A stretch of 64,000 nt of DNA from Chryseobacterium pennae (GCF_003385515.1 NZ_QNVT01000018.1:60882-124881), one strand, 5' to 3'; positions 44,233 through 52,951 are shown, counted from the stretch's first letter. The notes: generated from the letters alone by a model not told the origin. Translations and numbers: made by a program.

Positions 44233-45204
44233 TTAAATTTTTATTACGAGCCTTTTTCCTGTTTGTATCTCAGCATTCCATGCTTTTTCGATATTTTTTA
44301 TATCAGCCTCTTCTGTTTCTATTTTAATTTTTCCTTCCACAGCAGCCTGAAACATTTCGGGAATAATTTCTGAAAATAACAGTGCTGATTCTTCTTTTGT
44401 CCAGCTTCCCAATCCTGATCCTGAAATCTGGATATCTGTCGCTCTTAGAATCTGAGAAGACAGCTGAATCGTATCGCTGCTCATCCCGCCAATAGTAATC
44501 AGTTTTGTTTTATGAGAAAATGTTCCGTCTCCTTTAAATGCTGATAAAATCATTTCTACAGAATGGCCCCAGATATAATCGATAACAATATCAATAGGAG
44601 TTTCATTATGAATTTCCTTTATTTTTTTTTTAAAATCTTCGTCACTTAACTGCAGGGAAACAGCCTCATCTGCTCCCAGTTCACGGAGTGCCTGCAGAGA
44701 TTCTTCGTTTCTTCCGGTAACAATAATTTTTGAGGCTCCATATACCTTCGCAATCTGAACCGCTATTCTGCCTGTAATTCCGGTTGCTCCATTTACCAGA
44801 ACAACATTTCCCGGTTGTATACCTGCTTTGAATTTTAATGCCATCGCCGACCCCATCACTGCATTGGGAAGGGCTGCTGCAATGGAAAAATCAAGTCCGG
44901 CAGGAACATTAACCATCATTTTCTTATCTGCAAGGGCTTTTTCAGCCACCGTTCCTTTTTTACTGAAAAAATATACTTTTGTCCCGTCTTCGAGCATCCC
45001 TACTCCATCTGAACCTACAACTGTTGGCTGATGAACTTCATTTTCTGTAGAATAGTGTTTTCCACTGGCTCTTGCTTTATCCAGATTTTTAATGGATGCT
45101 GCTTTTACCGTAACCAATACTTCATTTTCATTGGATATTACCGGCTCAGAAAAATCTGCATACTGAGGAATACCTCCTTTTTCAAATACTACTGCTGCTT
45201 TCAT
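44233..45204 (-). CDS. Quinone-oxidoreductase-like medium-chain dehydrogenase/reductase
   Basis: 323 residues. GroES-like N domain (VLVTVKAASIKNLDKARA, GSDGVGML) and a Rossmann domain with the NADP loop VLVNGATGITGRIAVQIAK at about residue 148. Zinc ligands of alcohol dehydrogenases are absent, so a zinc-free quinone or enone reductase is likely. The start at 45204 (MKAAVVFEKGG) fits a TAATTTTG -7 box at 45222-45229. The upstream Crp-like gene is on the same strand but separated by repeat copy C. Confidence 0.9.
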   Translation of the reverse strand: MKAAVVFEKGGIPQYADFSEPVISNENEVLVTVKAASIKNLDKARASGKHYSTENEVHQPTVVGSDGVGMLEDGTKVYFFSKKGTVAEKALADKKMMVNVPAGLDFSIAAALPNAVMGSAMALKFKAGIQPGNVVLVNGATGITGRIAVQIAKVYGASKIIVTGRNEESLQALRELGADEAVSLQLSDEDFKKKIKEIHNETPIDIVIDYIWGHSVEMILSAFKGDGTFSHKTKLITIGGMSSDTIQLSSQILRATDIQISGSGLGSWTKEESALLFSEIIPEMFQAAVEGKIKIETEEADIKNIEKAWNAEIQTGKRLVIKI

Positions 45205-45221
45205 TGTTTTAAATTTTTGTA

Positions 45222-45229
45222 CAAAATTA
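45222..45229 (-). promoter_or_regulatory. -7 box of the oxidoreductase gene
   Basis: TAATTTTG on the minus strand matches TAnnTTTG, 17 bp before the ATG. It shows the gene has its own promoter downstream of the repeat. Confidence 0.55.
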
Positions 45230-45277
45230 TGACGAGGAAAACCGTGAGACGATAACATTTGTTATCAGTTGGAGAAA

Positions 45278-45554
45278 GGCTGGAAGAGGGAAGAGGGAGG
45301 CTGGAGGTTATATGAGTCGTGATTACAAGTGAAAAGGATAAAAACGCAAGGTTCGCAAGGGTTTTATGGGTATGTTTTATTTTCGTTCGCAAGGGCACTT
45401 CGTTCAGCTAAGAATGCGAACATCGCTAAGTGAAACGCCCTTGCGAACGTTTTATAAATATTATTTTTAATTCTTTACGTACGCTGCGTTAAAATTTAAT
45501 TCATTTTTTCCTTCGTCTGCATACCGTCTGCGAGAAACTTCCCGCTTCCAGCTT
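45278..45554. repeat. Palindromic dispersed repeat, copy C, with GCTGGAAG boxes
   Basis: Element from about 45341 (AAAACGCA) to 45494 (TGCGTTAAAA), 154 bp. Inner 25-nt arms 45384-45408 and 45425-45449 flank a 16-nt loop, the same geometry as copy B. GGCTGGAAG is at 45278-45286, GAGGCTGGAGG at 45297-45307, and the complement CTTCCAGCTT at 45545-45554 on the other side. The right box reaches the stop codon of the Crp-like gene. It fills the 348-bp gap 45205-45552. Confidence 0.82.
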
Positions 45555-46134
45555 AAGAACTCTTCTCTTTCAATATTTTAGACTTTATCCTGCTAAGATG
45601 CACGGTGGTAATACCCAGGTAAGAAGCAATATAATGCTGGGGAACTCTTTTGATGATTTCCGGTTTTTGCTGGGTAAGCTGAATATACCGCTGCTGTGGG
45701 GTATCTTTTATGAAGGAAAAGAAATGCTTCATATAATCGAAGATTCTTTCAAACAGCGCGTCCATCAATAGGTTTCTGAGTTCGGGGGTTTCGTAAGCCT
45801 CTTCAAGAAATGCTTCTACATCAGGCTTTTTAATTTTATATAAAATACAGGGTTCCACTGTTTCAAAGGAGACCATGCTGGGAAGACCTTTTTTAAAACT
45901 TTCCAGAGAAGAAAACATTGTGTTTTCAAGAAAGAACTGAAAGGTAACATCTTTACCATCGTTATTATACCAGGCTCTTACAATTCCTTTTTCAAGATAG
46001 AACGCATTATTTGAAACTTCTCCTTCGTTTAGAAGCAGGGTTTTAGCAGGAACTTCCATCCGTTCGAAGTTGCCTAAAAATTTTCTCCATTTTTCTTTTG
46101 GAAAAGGGAATCTGTTTTTGATGTGTTCAAACAT
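45553..46134 (-). CDS. Crp/Fnr-family transcriptional regulator
   Basis: 193 residues. Cyclic-nucleotide-binding-like beta barrel (about 20-115, with LLLNEGEVSNNAFYLEKGIVRAWY) and a C-terminal helix-turn-helix QHYIASYLGITTVHLSRIKSKI. No Cys cluster for an Fe-S centre, and the cAMP-contact Arg/Glu set is not evident, so the ligand is unknown. Genes of this type often sit beside reductases they control; the oxidoreductase downstream is a candidate target. Confidence 0.9.
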   Translation of the reverse strand: MFEHIKNRFPFPKEKWRKFLGNFERMEVPAKTLLLNEGEVSNNAFYLEKGIVRAWYNNDGKDVTFQFFLENTMFSSLESFKKGLPSMVSFETVEPCILYKIKKPDVEAFLEEAYETPELRNLLMDALFERIFDYMKHFFSFIKDTPQQRYIQLTQQKPEIIKRVPQHYIASYLGITTVHLSRIKSKILKEKSS

Positions 46135-46147
46135 TCGGGTATAAAAA

Positions 46148-46170
46148 AAGAACGGAACAAGTCCGTTCTT
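46148..46170 (-). terminator. Terminator of glmM
   Basis: Perfect 9-bp stem AAGAACGGA (46148-46156) with TCCGTTCTT (46162-46170), loop ACAAG, and a T-run (TTTTTTTATA) on the minus strand. It lies between the glmM stop and the Crp-like start. Confidence 0.85.
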
Positions 46171-46179
46171 ATAAAGTAT

Positions 46180-47562
46180 TTAAATTAAACTTTTAATTTT
46201 CGCGATGATGTCATCTCCTAATTGATCAGCTTCTTCCTGAGATTTTGCTTCTGTATAAATTCTGATGATCGGCTCTGTATTGGATTTTCTAAGATGTACC
46301 CAATTGTTTTCGAAGTCAATTTTCACACCATCAACAGTAGAAACGTCTTCGTTTTCATATTCTTTCTCCATTTTACTTAGGATAGCATCTACATCAATCT
46401 CCGGAGTCAGTTCTATTTTCTTTTTACCCATGAAATAACTTGGATATCCTGCTCTCAATTCGGAAACTGTCTTATTTTCTTTTGCCAGATGGGTAAGAAA
46501 TAAGGCCACACCTACTAAAGAGTCTCTTCCGTAGTGAAGATCCGGATAGATAATTCCTCCGTTTCCTTCTCCACCGATTACGGCGTTTTTCTCTTTCATT
46601 AAGGTAACCACATTTACTTCTCCTACAGCACTTGCAAAGTATTCTGAATTTTGTGACTGCGCAACATCTCTCAAAGCACGGCTTGAAGAAAGGTTAGAAA
46701 TTGCAGCTCCTTTTTTATGCTTTAGTAAATAATCGGCAACGGCTACCAATGTATATTCTTCACCAAACATTTCTCCTTTTTCATCAATCAGAGCCAGTCT
46801 GTCTACATCTGGATCTACCACAACTCCTACATCTGCATTTTCTTTTTTTACCAATTCGCAGATATCTCCCAAGTGTTCTTTTAACGGCTCCGGGTTATGT
46901 GGAAAATGACCTGTTGGTTCGCAGTATAATTTAACCGTTTCACAACCTAATTTATCTAATAGCATTGGAATGGCAATTCCTCCTGTAGAGTTTACAGCAT
47001 CCAACACCACTTTAAAGTTTTTAGCTTTAATGGCTTCTACATCTACCATTGGCAAATCAAGGATCTGCTGAATATGAATATCAAAAGCATCTTCTCTGGT
47101 CTCATATTTTCCAAGATGATCTACTTCTGCATAGTTGAAATCTTCGCTTTCAGCCAATGCAAGTACATCTGCTCCGTTTTCACCCGTGATGAATTCTCCT
47201 TTTTCGTTTAAAAGCTTAAGGGCATTCCATTGTTTTGGATTGTGAGATGCGGTAAGGATAATTCCACCGTCTGCTTTCAGCTCAGGAACCATTATTTCTA
47301 CTGTAGGAGTTGTAGAAAGTCCTAAATCAACCACATTGATTCCTAATCCCTGTAATGTTGCTGTTACCAGTGAAGAGACCATCTGTCCTGAGATTCTGGC
47401 ATCTCTTCCGATAACCAGTGTTAAGTCTTTTTTATTTTTATTATTCTGAAGCCATGTTCCGAATGCGGAAGCGAATTTTACCACATCTAATGGTGTCAAG
47501 TTATCATTTACTTTTCCCCCGATGGTTCCGCGAATTCCCGAAATAGATTTTATTAACGACAT
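46180..47562 (-). CDS. glmM: GlmM, phosphoglucosamine mutase
   Basis: 460 residues, alpha-D-phosphohexomutase superfamily. Interconverts glucosamine-6-phosphate and glucosamine-1-phosphate, the step before GlmU, feeding UDP-GlcNAc to the wall genes at the start of the window. The active Ser is in ILTASHNPKQWNALK near residue 100, metal loop DPDVDRLALID near 245, sugar loop GEGNGGIIYP near 325 and phosphate loop RKSNTEPIIRIYTEA near 430. N-terminal SISGIRGTIGG is canonical. The GlmM versus phosphomannomutase distinction cannot be fully settled here. Confidence 0.9.
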   Translation of the reverse strand: MSLIKSISGIRGTIGGKVNDNLTPLDVVKFASAFGTWLQNNKNKKDLTLVIGRDARISGQMVSSLVTATLQGLGINVVDLGLSTTPTVEIMVPELKADGGIILTASHNPKQWNALKLLNEKGEFITGENGADVLALAESEDFNYAEVDHLGKYETREDAFDIHIQQILDLPMVDVEAIKAKNFKVVLDAVNSTGGIAIPMLLDKLGCETVKLYCEPTGHFPHNPEPLKEHLGDICELVKKENADVGVVVDPDVDRLALIDEKGEMFGEEYTLVAVADYLLKHKKGAAISNLSSSRALRDVAQSQNSEYFASAVGEVNVVTLMKEKNAVIGGEGNGGIIYPDLHYGRDSLVGVALFLTHLAKENKTVSELRAGYPSYFMGKKKIELTPEIDVDAILSKMEKEYENEDVSTVDGVKIDFENNWVHLRKSNTEPIIRIYTEAKSQEEADQLGDDIIAKIKSLI

Positions 47563-47605
47563 TCTGTTTTATTTCTTATTGATTAGTGTAATAATTTATG
47601 CGAAA

Positions 47606-47613
47606 CAAAGATA
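47606..47613 (-). promoter_or_regulatory. -7 box of glmM
   Basis: TATCTTTG on the minus strand, matching TAnnTTTG, 44-51 bp before the glmM ATG. Confidence 0.55.
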
Positions 47614-47631
47614 CTTAAAAAGACATTGACC

Positions 47632-48645
47632 TTATAAAACAGGAATCTTTTTTTGAACTTTATCATAAGTATTCTTTACAACTCTTGGAGGAGCAAAACG
47701 ATAACCTATGTACAGTAAACCATATAGGCTGTTATTCTGTACGGCCTGATTTCTTGTCTGGTTATAGGCATAGGCACTGAAATTCATTTTCCCGCCAAAT
47801 AAAAACCGGTCTGTATTGTATCCTATATGAAGACCTCCTTCCATTCTTAACGTCAGATATTGGACGTTCTTTATCGAACCATCCCCAAAAACATCGCGAT
47901 AGGTTGAAAACTTCCCTCCGAGTCCGAGAGCAAGATAAGGTGCAATATTTACATTTTTTCCAAGTACCCAGTTATAGAAATAGCCCATATTGGCTCCTAA
48001 TTTATACTGTGTTTCTTTGGCTTTCTGATCTTCTATTTTATTTCTTAAAATAGTAAGGTCATAATCCAGAAACAGAACCCAGCTGCCACTGCTTTTCTTT
48101 TGCCATTCGCCCTGGGTGTAGATACTTCTTGCAGAAAAGTTTATATTAAGAATATAGGCCGTAGAGCCTCCGAAGCTTTGTACTCTTAAATCCGGGAATT
48201 GCATATAATAATCTCCTTCCTTCCAAGCTGGAAAGAGCTCTTTCATATTTTCAATATAAAAGCCTTTTACATTTTTGTAATAAAGATTCTGGATCAGTCT
48301 ATTGGGGAAAAATCTGACACTAAAGTCTGTATAAGAACTATTTCCTTTCAGATCGTTGTCATTATTCCCTTCAAAGAAACGGGGTGCAAAGGATATGGTA
48401 GCACTTATAATCCTATAGTCTACGGAAAATGAAACTTTTGTTTTATTATTGATGGAGAAAATCTGTTTTTTTTCATTTCCTTTTTCGCCTTCTGTAAAGA
48501 TATAGCTTTCAATATTGGTATCCAGATTGGCGCGAATCATCACCTGATCTGCGTAAGATTTAATATCTGTGGTATCTCTTTGTGCATCGACCTGAATGAT
48601 CAACAGTAAAAATAATACAACAAATATTCCTTTTGTAAGACTCAA
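47632..48645 (-). CDS. DUF4421-family outer-membrane-like protein
   Basis: 337 residues. Signal peptide (GIFVVLFLLLIIQVDAQ), then many alternating strands with terminal aromatic residues (FLDYDLTIL, YFYNWVLG, LYGLLYIGYRF), consistent with a small outer-membrane beta barrel. The pattern DTTDIKSYADQVMIRANLDT and the following region fit DUF4421, common in Bacteroidota and of unknown role. The only start is TTG at 48643-48645, since a stop precedes it in frame. Monocistronic between feo and glmM. Confidence 0.78.
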   Translation of the reverse strand: MSLTKGIFVVLFLLLIIQVDAQRDTTDIKSYADQVMIRANLDTNIESYIFTEGEKGNEKKQIFSINNKTKVSFSVDYRIISATISFAPRFFEGNNDNDLKGNSSYTDFSVRFFPNRLIQNLYYKNVKGFYIENMKELFPAWKEGDYYMQFPDLRVQSFGGSTAYILNINFSARSIYTQGEWQKKSSGSWVLFLDYDLTILRNKIEDQKAKETQYKLGANMGYFYNWVLGKNVNIAPYLALGLGGKFSTYRDVFGDGSIKNVQYLTLRMEGGLHIGYNTDRFLFGGKMNFSAYAYNQTRNQAVQNNSLYGLLYIGYRFAPPRVVKNTYDKVQKKIPVL

Positions 48646-48712
48646 TCTGGATATTTTAAATTAAAAAAATGAAAATACTACATTTTTTTCAATTATACAT
48701 GTGAGTTTTATA

Positions 48713-48865
48713 TTAAGAACAACCGCAATCTTTATCGCAGCTTGATCTTTTAGAGCTGAATTTTTTAGGGGCAAAATTCTTTTTAAGCACTTTGAATAAA
48801 GAATAGCAGGCAAATACTACCAATAAAGCAATAAGTACATACTGAATAACTAAGGAAGAGTCCAT
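48713..48865 (-). CDS. FeoB-associated Cys-rich membrane protein
   Basis: 50 residues: one membrane helix (IQYVLIALLVVFACYSLF, about residues 6-23), then a basic segment ending KRSSCDKDCGCS, with a C-x3-C-x-C cluster at the cytosolic tip. Its ATG overlaps the feoB stop by one base (TAATG), so translation is coupled. Such small proteins accompany FeoB where FeoC is missing and may chelate or hand over iron. Longer in-frame extension into feoB is a shadow. Confidence 0.87.
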   Translation of the reverse strand: MDSSLVIQYVLIALLVVFACYSLFKVLKKNFAPKKFSSKRSSCDKDCGCS

Positions 48866-50898
48866 TATTTTAAAATTTGATATACTATCATCGACACAAA
48901 ATATGCCAAACCTGTCATCATAGCTACCTGAAAGCCTGTCCATTTCCAACTTTTGGTTTCTCTATAGACTACTGCAAGTGTAGAAATACACTGCATTGCA
49001 AACGCATAAAACAGAAGAACGGAAATTCCGGTTGCAAAGCTGAAGACTTTTTCTCCATTGGGTTTTACATCTCTTCTCATTTTATCAATTACCTTTACTT
49101 CCGGAGCATCATCTTCAAGACTATACAGCGTTGACATAGTGCCTACGAATACTTCTCTTGCTACGAAGCTGGTCAGGATTCCTACTCCCATTTTCCAATC
49201 GTATCCCAGTGGAGCGATCAGCGGTTCTATTCCTTTACCCATTTTGGCCAGGTAAGAATGATCTAAGTGAACGTCTGAAGCAACAGACTCATTCGGCTGT
49301 TGTTTTGGCCCGAAATAGCTTAAAACCCAGATAATAATACTTACAATAAAGATTATTTTTCCGGCTCCGGTAATGAAATCCCATACTTTCCCTAAAACCA
49401 TTTTAAGATCATATCCGAAAAGTGGCTTTTTATAAGCAGGAAGGTCCATTACCAAATATGTTTTTCCACTGTCTTTAATGAATCTTTTCAGAATAGCTGC
49501 AGAGAACAAAGCTACTAAGAATCCTAAAAGATACATTCCCATCAGAACCAAAGCTTTATATTTTATTCCTAAAAACGATCCTTCTGAAATAATTAATCCG
49601 ATGATAATACTGTATACCGGAAGTCTTGCAGAGCACGTCATAAAAGGAGTTACCAATATCGTCAGTAATCTTTCCTTAACGTTTTCAATATTTCTTGTGG
49701 AAATCACTGCCGGAATTGCACAAGCGGTTCCTGAAACAAGGGGTACAATACTTTTACCATTTAATCCAAATGGACGAAGAAGCCTATCCATCAGAAAAAC
49801 AACTCTAGCCATATATCCTGAATCTTCCAATAAATAAAGGAAATACAGTAAAATACCAATCTGTGGTGCAAAGACTACAATTCCTCCTATTCCCGGAACG
49901 ATTCCGCTAGAGATTAACGAATTGATTGGTCCCTCCGGAAGATGTTCTCCTGTAAAAGCTGACAGCCATGAGAAAAGCTCTTCAATCCAATTCATCGGAT
50001 ATTCTGCAAGGAAAAAAACGCTTTGGAATATCACCAATAAAATCAGTAAGAAAACCACATATCCCCAGAATTTGTGCACCAAAACTTTATCCAGTTTCTC
50101 TGTGAGCAATTCTTTGAACTGAGGCTGTTTGGAAATAACGTTGTCTAATATTTTATCTACATTCTGATATCTCCTAACGGTCTCCTGAACCTGTAATCTT
50201 TTAGGAACCAAACTTTTAACATCAGAACTATTGATCTGATCCATTTCAGGATCTATTTTTTCAAGGTTTGTTCCCAGTGAAAGACTCATCCAGGCCTTAT
50301 ATTCATTATCAAACCCTTTTTGAGAGACAAGTTTCTGAATAAAATCTTTATGTTCGTTCGGGGTTTCAAAAGAAACTTTTTCTGTTTTTACAAACTCATT
50401 GTTATAAACAGCATCTTTCACTTCGTTGATCCCGATTTGCTCTTTTGCATTGGTCTGAATAATCTTAATGCCTAATGCATCAGAAAACTTTTGAATGTCT
50501 ATGGTAATTCCTCTTCGCTCAGCCTGGTCAATCTGATTGACAATCAGAATCATTGGGATCCCAAGATCCTGTATCTGCTGGAATAGAAGAAGGCCTCTTT
50601 TTAAACTTAATGCTTCAAGAATATAAACAACTCCCTCATAATTTTCCTGCTCATCAATAAGGTATTTTGAAAAAATAGCCTCATCTTCTGAACTTGGATA
50701 AACGCTGTAAGAACCCGGAAGATCAATGACTTCGATGTCCTCATTCTTATGCGTATAATTTCCTGAATGGCTTGCAACGGTAACCCCTGCATAATTTCCG
50801 GTTTTCTGCTTTTTGTTACAAAGCGCATTGAAAACCGTTGATTTTCCTACATTAGGATTTCCGACTAAAAGTATCTGTTTTTTCTTGTTTGCCTGCAT
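48865..50898 (-). CDS. feoB: FeoB, ferrous iron transport GTPase
   Basis: 677 residues. Cytosolic G domain first: G1 GNPNVGKSTVFNAL at about residues 13-26, G3 DLPGSY, G4 VNQID; then a helical GDI-like region, then about eight to eleven membrane helices with the paired Gate/core motifs (GIGGIVVFAPQIGIL, VSGTACAIPAVISTRN). Imports Fe2+ into the cytoplasm. It overlaps feoA by one base and the Cys-rich gene by one base, a tight three-gene operon. Slightly shorter than E. coli FeoB (773). Confidence 0.96.
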   Translation of the reverse strand: MQANKKKQILLVGNPNVGKSTVFNALCNKKQKTGNYAGVTVASHSGNYTHKNEDIEVIDLPGSYSVYPSSEDEAIFSKYLIDEQENYEGVVYILEALSLKRGLLLFQQIQDLGIPMILIVNQIDQAERRGITIDIQKFSDALGIKIIQTNAKEQIGINEVKDAVYNNEFVKTEKVSFETPNEHKDFIQKLVSQKGFDNEYKAWMSLSLGTNLEKIDPEMDQINSSDVKSLVPKRLQVQETVRRYQNVDKILDNVISKQPQFKELLTEKLDKVLVHKFWGYVVFLLILLVIFQSVFFLAEYPMNWIEELFSWLSAFTGEHLPEGPINSLISSGIVPGIGGIVVFAPQIGILLYFLYLLEDSGYMARVVFLMDRLLRPFGLNGKSIVPLVSGTACAIPAVISTRNIENVKERLLTILVTPFMTCSARLPVYSIIIGLIISEGSFLGIKYKALVLMGMYLLGFLVALFSAAILKRFIKDSGKTYLVMDLPAYKKPLFGYDLKMVLGKVWDFITGAGKIIFIVSIIIWVLSYFGPKQQPNESVASDVHLDHSYLAKMGKGIEPLIAPLGYDWKMGVGILTSFVAREVFVGTMSTLYSLEDDAPEVKVIDKMRRDVKPNGEKVFSFATGISVLLFYAFAMQCISTLAVVYRETKSWKWTGFQVAMMTGLAYFVSMIVYQILK

Positions 50899-51152
50899 TA
50901 ATTCAATTCTTCAACAATGATATAATCTCCTTCTTCCTCACGAAGAGCAATCCGGCTTTTTTCGGCTCCAAATTCCACATACATCGGTCCATTAAACGGA
51001 GCCTGGTATAAAACTCTGAAAATGGTCTCCGGAAGAAGTCCCATTTCAATAATTTTATTGGGCATTTTCAGATGGTCATTATCATATCCCAATATCTTTC
51101 CCATTTTGTTTTTAGGAAATCCACTTAATTTATGTAATTCTTTCTCTTTCAA
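50898..51152 (-). CDS. feoA: FeoA, small SH3-like partner of FeoB
   Basis: 84 residues, SH3-like beta barrel type, ELHKLSGFPKNKMGKI at the start and IIEMGLLPETIFRVLYQAP in the middle, the FeoA pattern. It probably assists FeoB. The start is a TTG at 51150-51152; the first internal ATG would cut the first strand away, and the promoter (TSS near 51166) fits a short leader to the TTG. Stop and feoB start overlap in TAATG. Confidence 0.9.
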   Translation of the reverse strand: MKEKELHKLSGFPKNKMGKILGYDNDHLKMPNKIIEMGLLPETIFRVLYQAPFNGPMYVEFGAEKSRIALREEEGDYIIVEELN

Positions 51153-51172
51153 AGCCCTATTATTTTGTAGCG

Positions 51173-51207
51173 CAAATATACGTTATTTAAATTTAATCTA
51201 AATAACG
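51173..51207 (-). promoter_or_regulatory. feo promoter with a 27-bp palindromic operator
   Basis: A TATATTTG -7 box (minus strand, 51173-51180) is directly preceded by a near-perfect palindrome at 51181-51207: CGTTATTTA-N9-TAAATAACG, whose core TTTAAATTTAATCTAAA resembles DtxR/IdeR- or Fur-like iron boxes. A regulator bound there would cover the -33 region, so repression of feoAB by an iron-loaded regulator is the likely mode. The regulator is not encoded in the window. Confidence 0.7.
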
Positions 51208-51225
51208 TTTTGGCTATAAAAAGAA

Positions 51226-51257
51226 TCAACCCAAATACATTACTGTACCTGGGTTGA
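51226..51257 (-). terminator. Hairpin after the GLPGLI gene
   Basis: TCAACCCA (51226-51233) pairs with TGGGTTGA (51250-51257) over a 16-nt loop. It lies 31 bp past the stop of the gene ending at 51288 and would end that transcript ahead of feo. Confidence 0.6.
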
Positions 51258-51287
51258 CTCGGAATATAATTTAGTTGATATGAATGC

Positions 51288-52187
51288 TTATTTTTTCTTT
51301 TTATCAGGAGAAACCTGATCTTTTTCAATCGGATTATCATTTGAGTTAAAGTAATCCTTAGCCATCTTCTCTTGCTTTTTAAGCGCATCTCCAATGGTAA
51401 CATCTGATCCCGGCATTTTCATATTCATCATTTCGGGGCTCACTTTCTGGCGGATTTCAGCCATTGGATCCTGCTTAAAGCTGGCGTATGCTTTGTCAAA
51501 TTTTTCTTTTGTAGTAGGTGTCACTGTATTGGAAACACCATATTTCGCATTGATCTTATCCGAATAGGTTAATTCATCATAATTTTCAATCTTCTTATTT
51601 CCGCTCAGCATCCATGAATAGTTTTTCTCATCATCTTCAATCTTAACGATGAGCCCTGGAAGGCCATAGAATTTATACGGACCATCCTGAAAAGGAATAT
51701 CTGAACTGAACCATGCAGTCCATTTTCGACCTCCATATTCTGTAGTTGCTTTCTGGGTATTGTATTCTCCTATTTTCTGTTTTTCCGGCTGGATATTCCA
51801 AACAAACTTAACTGGTGCATCATATCCAAATAAATTCATGCTTACCCTATCAAGATACTGTTGTTTCATTTCCGGATAAGTTTTTACAATCTTGTAAGCA
51901 AATTTAGGAGTCTTGATAAGTTTAGAAATATCTTTCCATACTTTTGCTTTCTCCATTTCCTCAACAGCAAGCCTGATAATGGAATCCTGAGCAGACATGG
52001 TATAATCCTGATAAATGGACTTTTTTGGCGTAATATCCAAAATTGTAATGAGCTTGTCCAGTTTTGCAGAATCTTTCTTAGGCTTAAATGTCAATTCATA
52101 AAAGAATCGGTTTGCCGTTTCTTTGCTGCCCTGAGCATTAGCAAAGGCAAAAAGTATGATAAGAAATACTGAAAATAGCTTTTTCAT
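51288..52187 (-). CDS. GLPGLI-family protein
   Basis: 299 residues with signal peptide (MKKLFSVFLIILFAFANAQG). Contains YGLPGLIVKIEDDEKNYSW around residue 178, the motif that names the Bacteroidota-specific GLPGLI family (function unknown), preceded by TAWFSSDIPFQDGPYKF. C-terminus Lys/Pro rich. Monocistronic with a hairpin after it. Likely periplasmic or surface. Such genes are often found near TonB receptor genes; the 905-codon barrel gene is 0.8 kb away. Confidence 0.88.
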   Translation of the reverse strand: MKKLFSVFLIILFAFANAQGSKETANRFFYELTFKPKKDSAKLDKLITILDITPKKSIYQDYTMSAQDSIIRLAVEEMEKAKVWKDISKLIKTPKFAYKIVKTYPEMKQQYLDRVSMNLFGYDAPVKFVWNIQPEKQKIGEYNTQKATTEYGGRKWTAWFSSDIPFQDGPYKFYGLPGLIVKIEDDEKNYSWMLSGNKKIENYDELTYSDKINAKYGVSNTVTPTTKEKFDKAYASFKQDPMAEIRQKVSPEMMNMKMPGSDVTIGDALKKQEKMAKDYFNSNDNPIEKDQVSPDKKKK

Positions 52188-52400
52188 TCCTCAATTTTAA
52201 TAATTAGTAATCACTGTTAAGAATTTGTTACAGTTTTTCTTCAATTTATTTTTTAAAAGATAAAATCAGGAAGAGGGAAATTAATCTGAGCAAACGGTAA
52301 TTTCCACTATAAAATTAAGGAAAGTATAAAAATTATGATTCTCTTAAAACATTTTAAGATATAAAATTTTTACCTTTAAACTTCTCAAAAACAAAATATT

Positions 52401-52898
52401 ATGGATACTCTATCGCAATTTAAAAATGAGCTGGAAGCTGAATATCAGACGACCAGAAAATTCTTTGAAATTTATCCTGAAGAAAAAAATGATTATGCTC
52501 CTCATGAGAAAAGCATGAAAATGTTGCCCCTTGCCACTCACATCGCTGAAGTTTTTGAATGGCCCAACACTATGCTTACCACTTCAGAGCTTGATTTTGG
52601 CAAAGGAGATTATCAGCCTAAACAGCTTTCTACGAAGGCAGACCTTCTTCAAACTCTTGATCAGAATTTTAAATCTGGAAAAGAAGCTCTGGAAAGTGCA
52701 AATGAGAATGACCTTACTGCAAGCTGGGCACTTAAAAACAATGGAGAAGAGCTTGCAAAATGGTCTAAATATGAATCCATCCGCCATGCGCTTAATCAGA
52801 TTACCCATCACAGGGCACAATTAGGCGTGTATTACAGGATCAATGATATTCCTTTACCGGGAAGCTATGGTCCTTCTGCTGATCACCAGGCTTTTTAA
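52401..52898 (+). CDS. DinB-family putative metal-dependent protein
   Basis: 165 residues, four-helix bundle type. Metal-binding His positions are in PLATHIAEVFEW (about residue 49) and LNQITHHRAQLGVYYR (about 133-136), as in DinB/YfiT proteins; members in Firmicutes act as thiol-dependent hydrolases, but here the role is unproven. C-terminal PLPGSYGPSADH is a typical DinB end. Ends in a terminator shared with the converging barrel gene. No partner. Confidence 0.88.
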   Translation: MDTLSQFKNELEAEYQTTRKFFEIYPEEKNDYAPHEKSMKMLPLATHIAEVFEWPNTMLTTSELDFGKGDYQPKQLSTKADLLQTLDQNFKSGKEALESANENDLTASWALKNNGEELAKWSKYESIRHALNQITHHRAQLGVYYRINDIPLPGSYGPSADHQAF

Positions 52899-52916
52899 GT
52901 CCTTATATATCTCAAT

Positions 52917-52946
52917 AAAAAACCAATCCGCTCGGATTGGTTTTTT
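52917..52946. terminator. Bidirectional terminator between DinB and barrel genes
   Basis: AACCAATCC and GGATTGGTT (52921-52929 and 52934-52942) with loop GCTC; A and T runs on both sides extend the stem. Confidence 0.9.
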
Positions 52947-52951
52947 TTATT

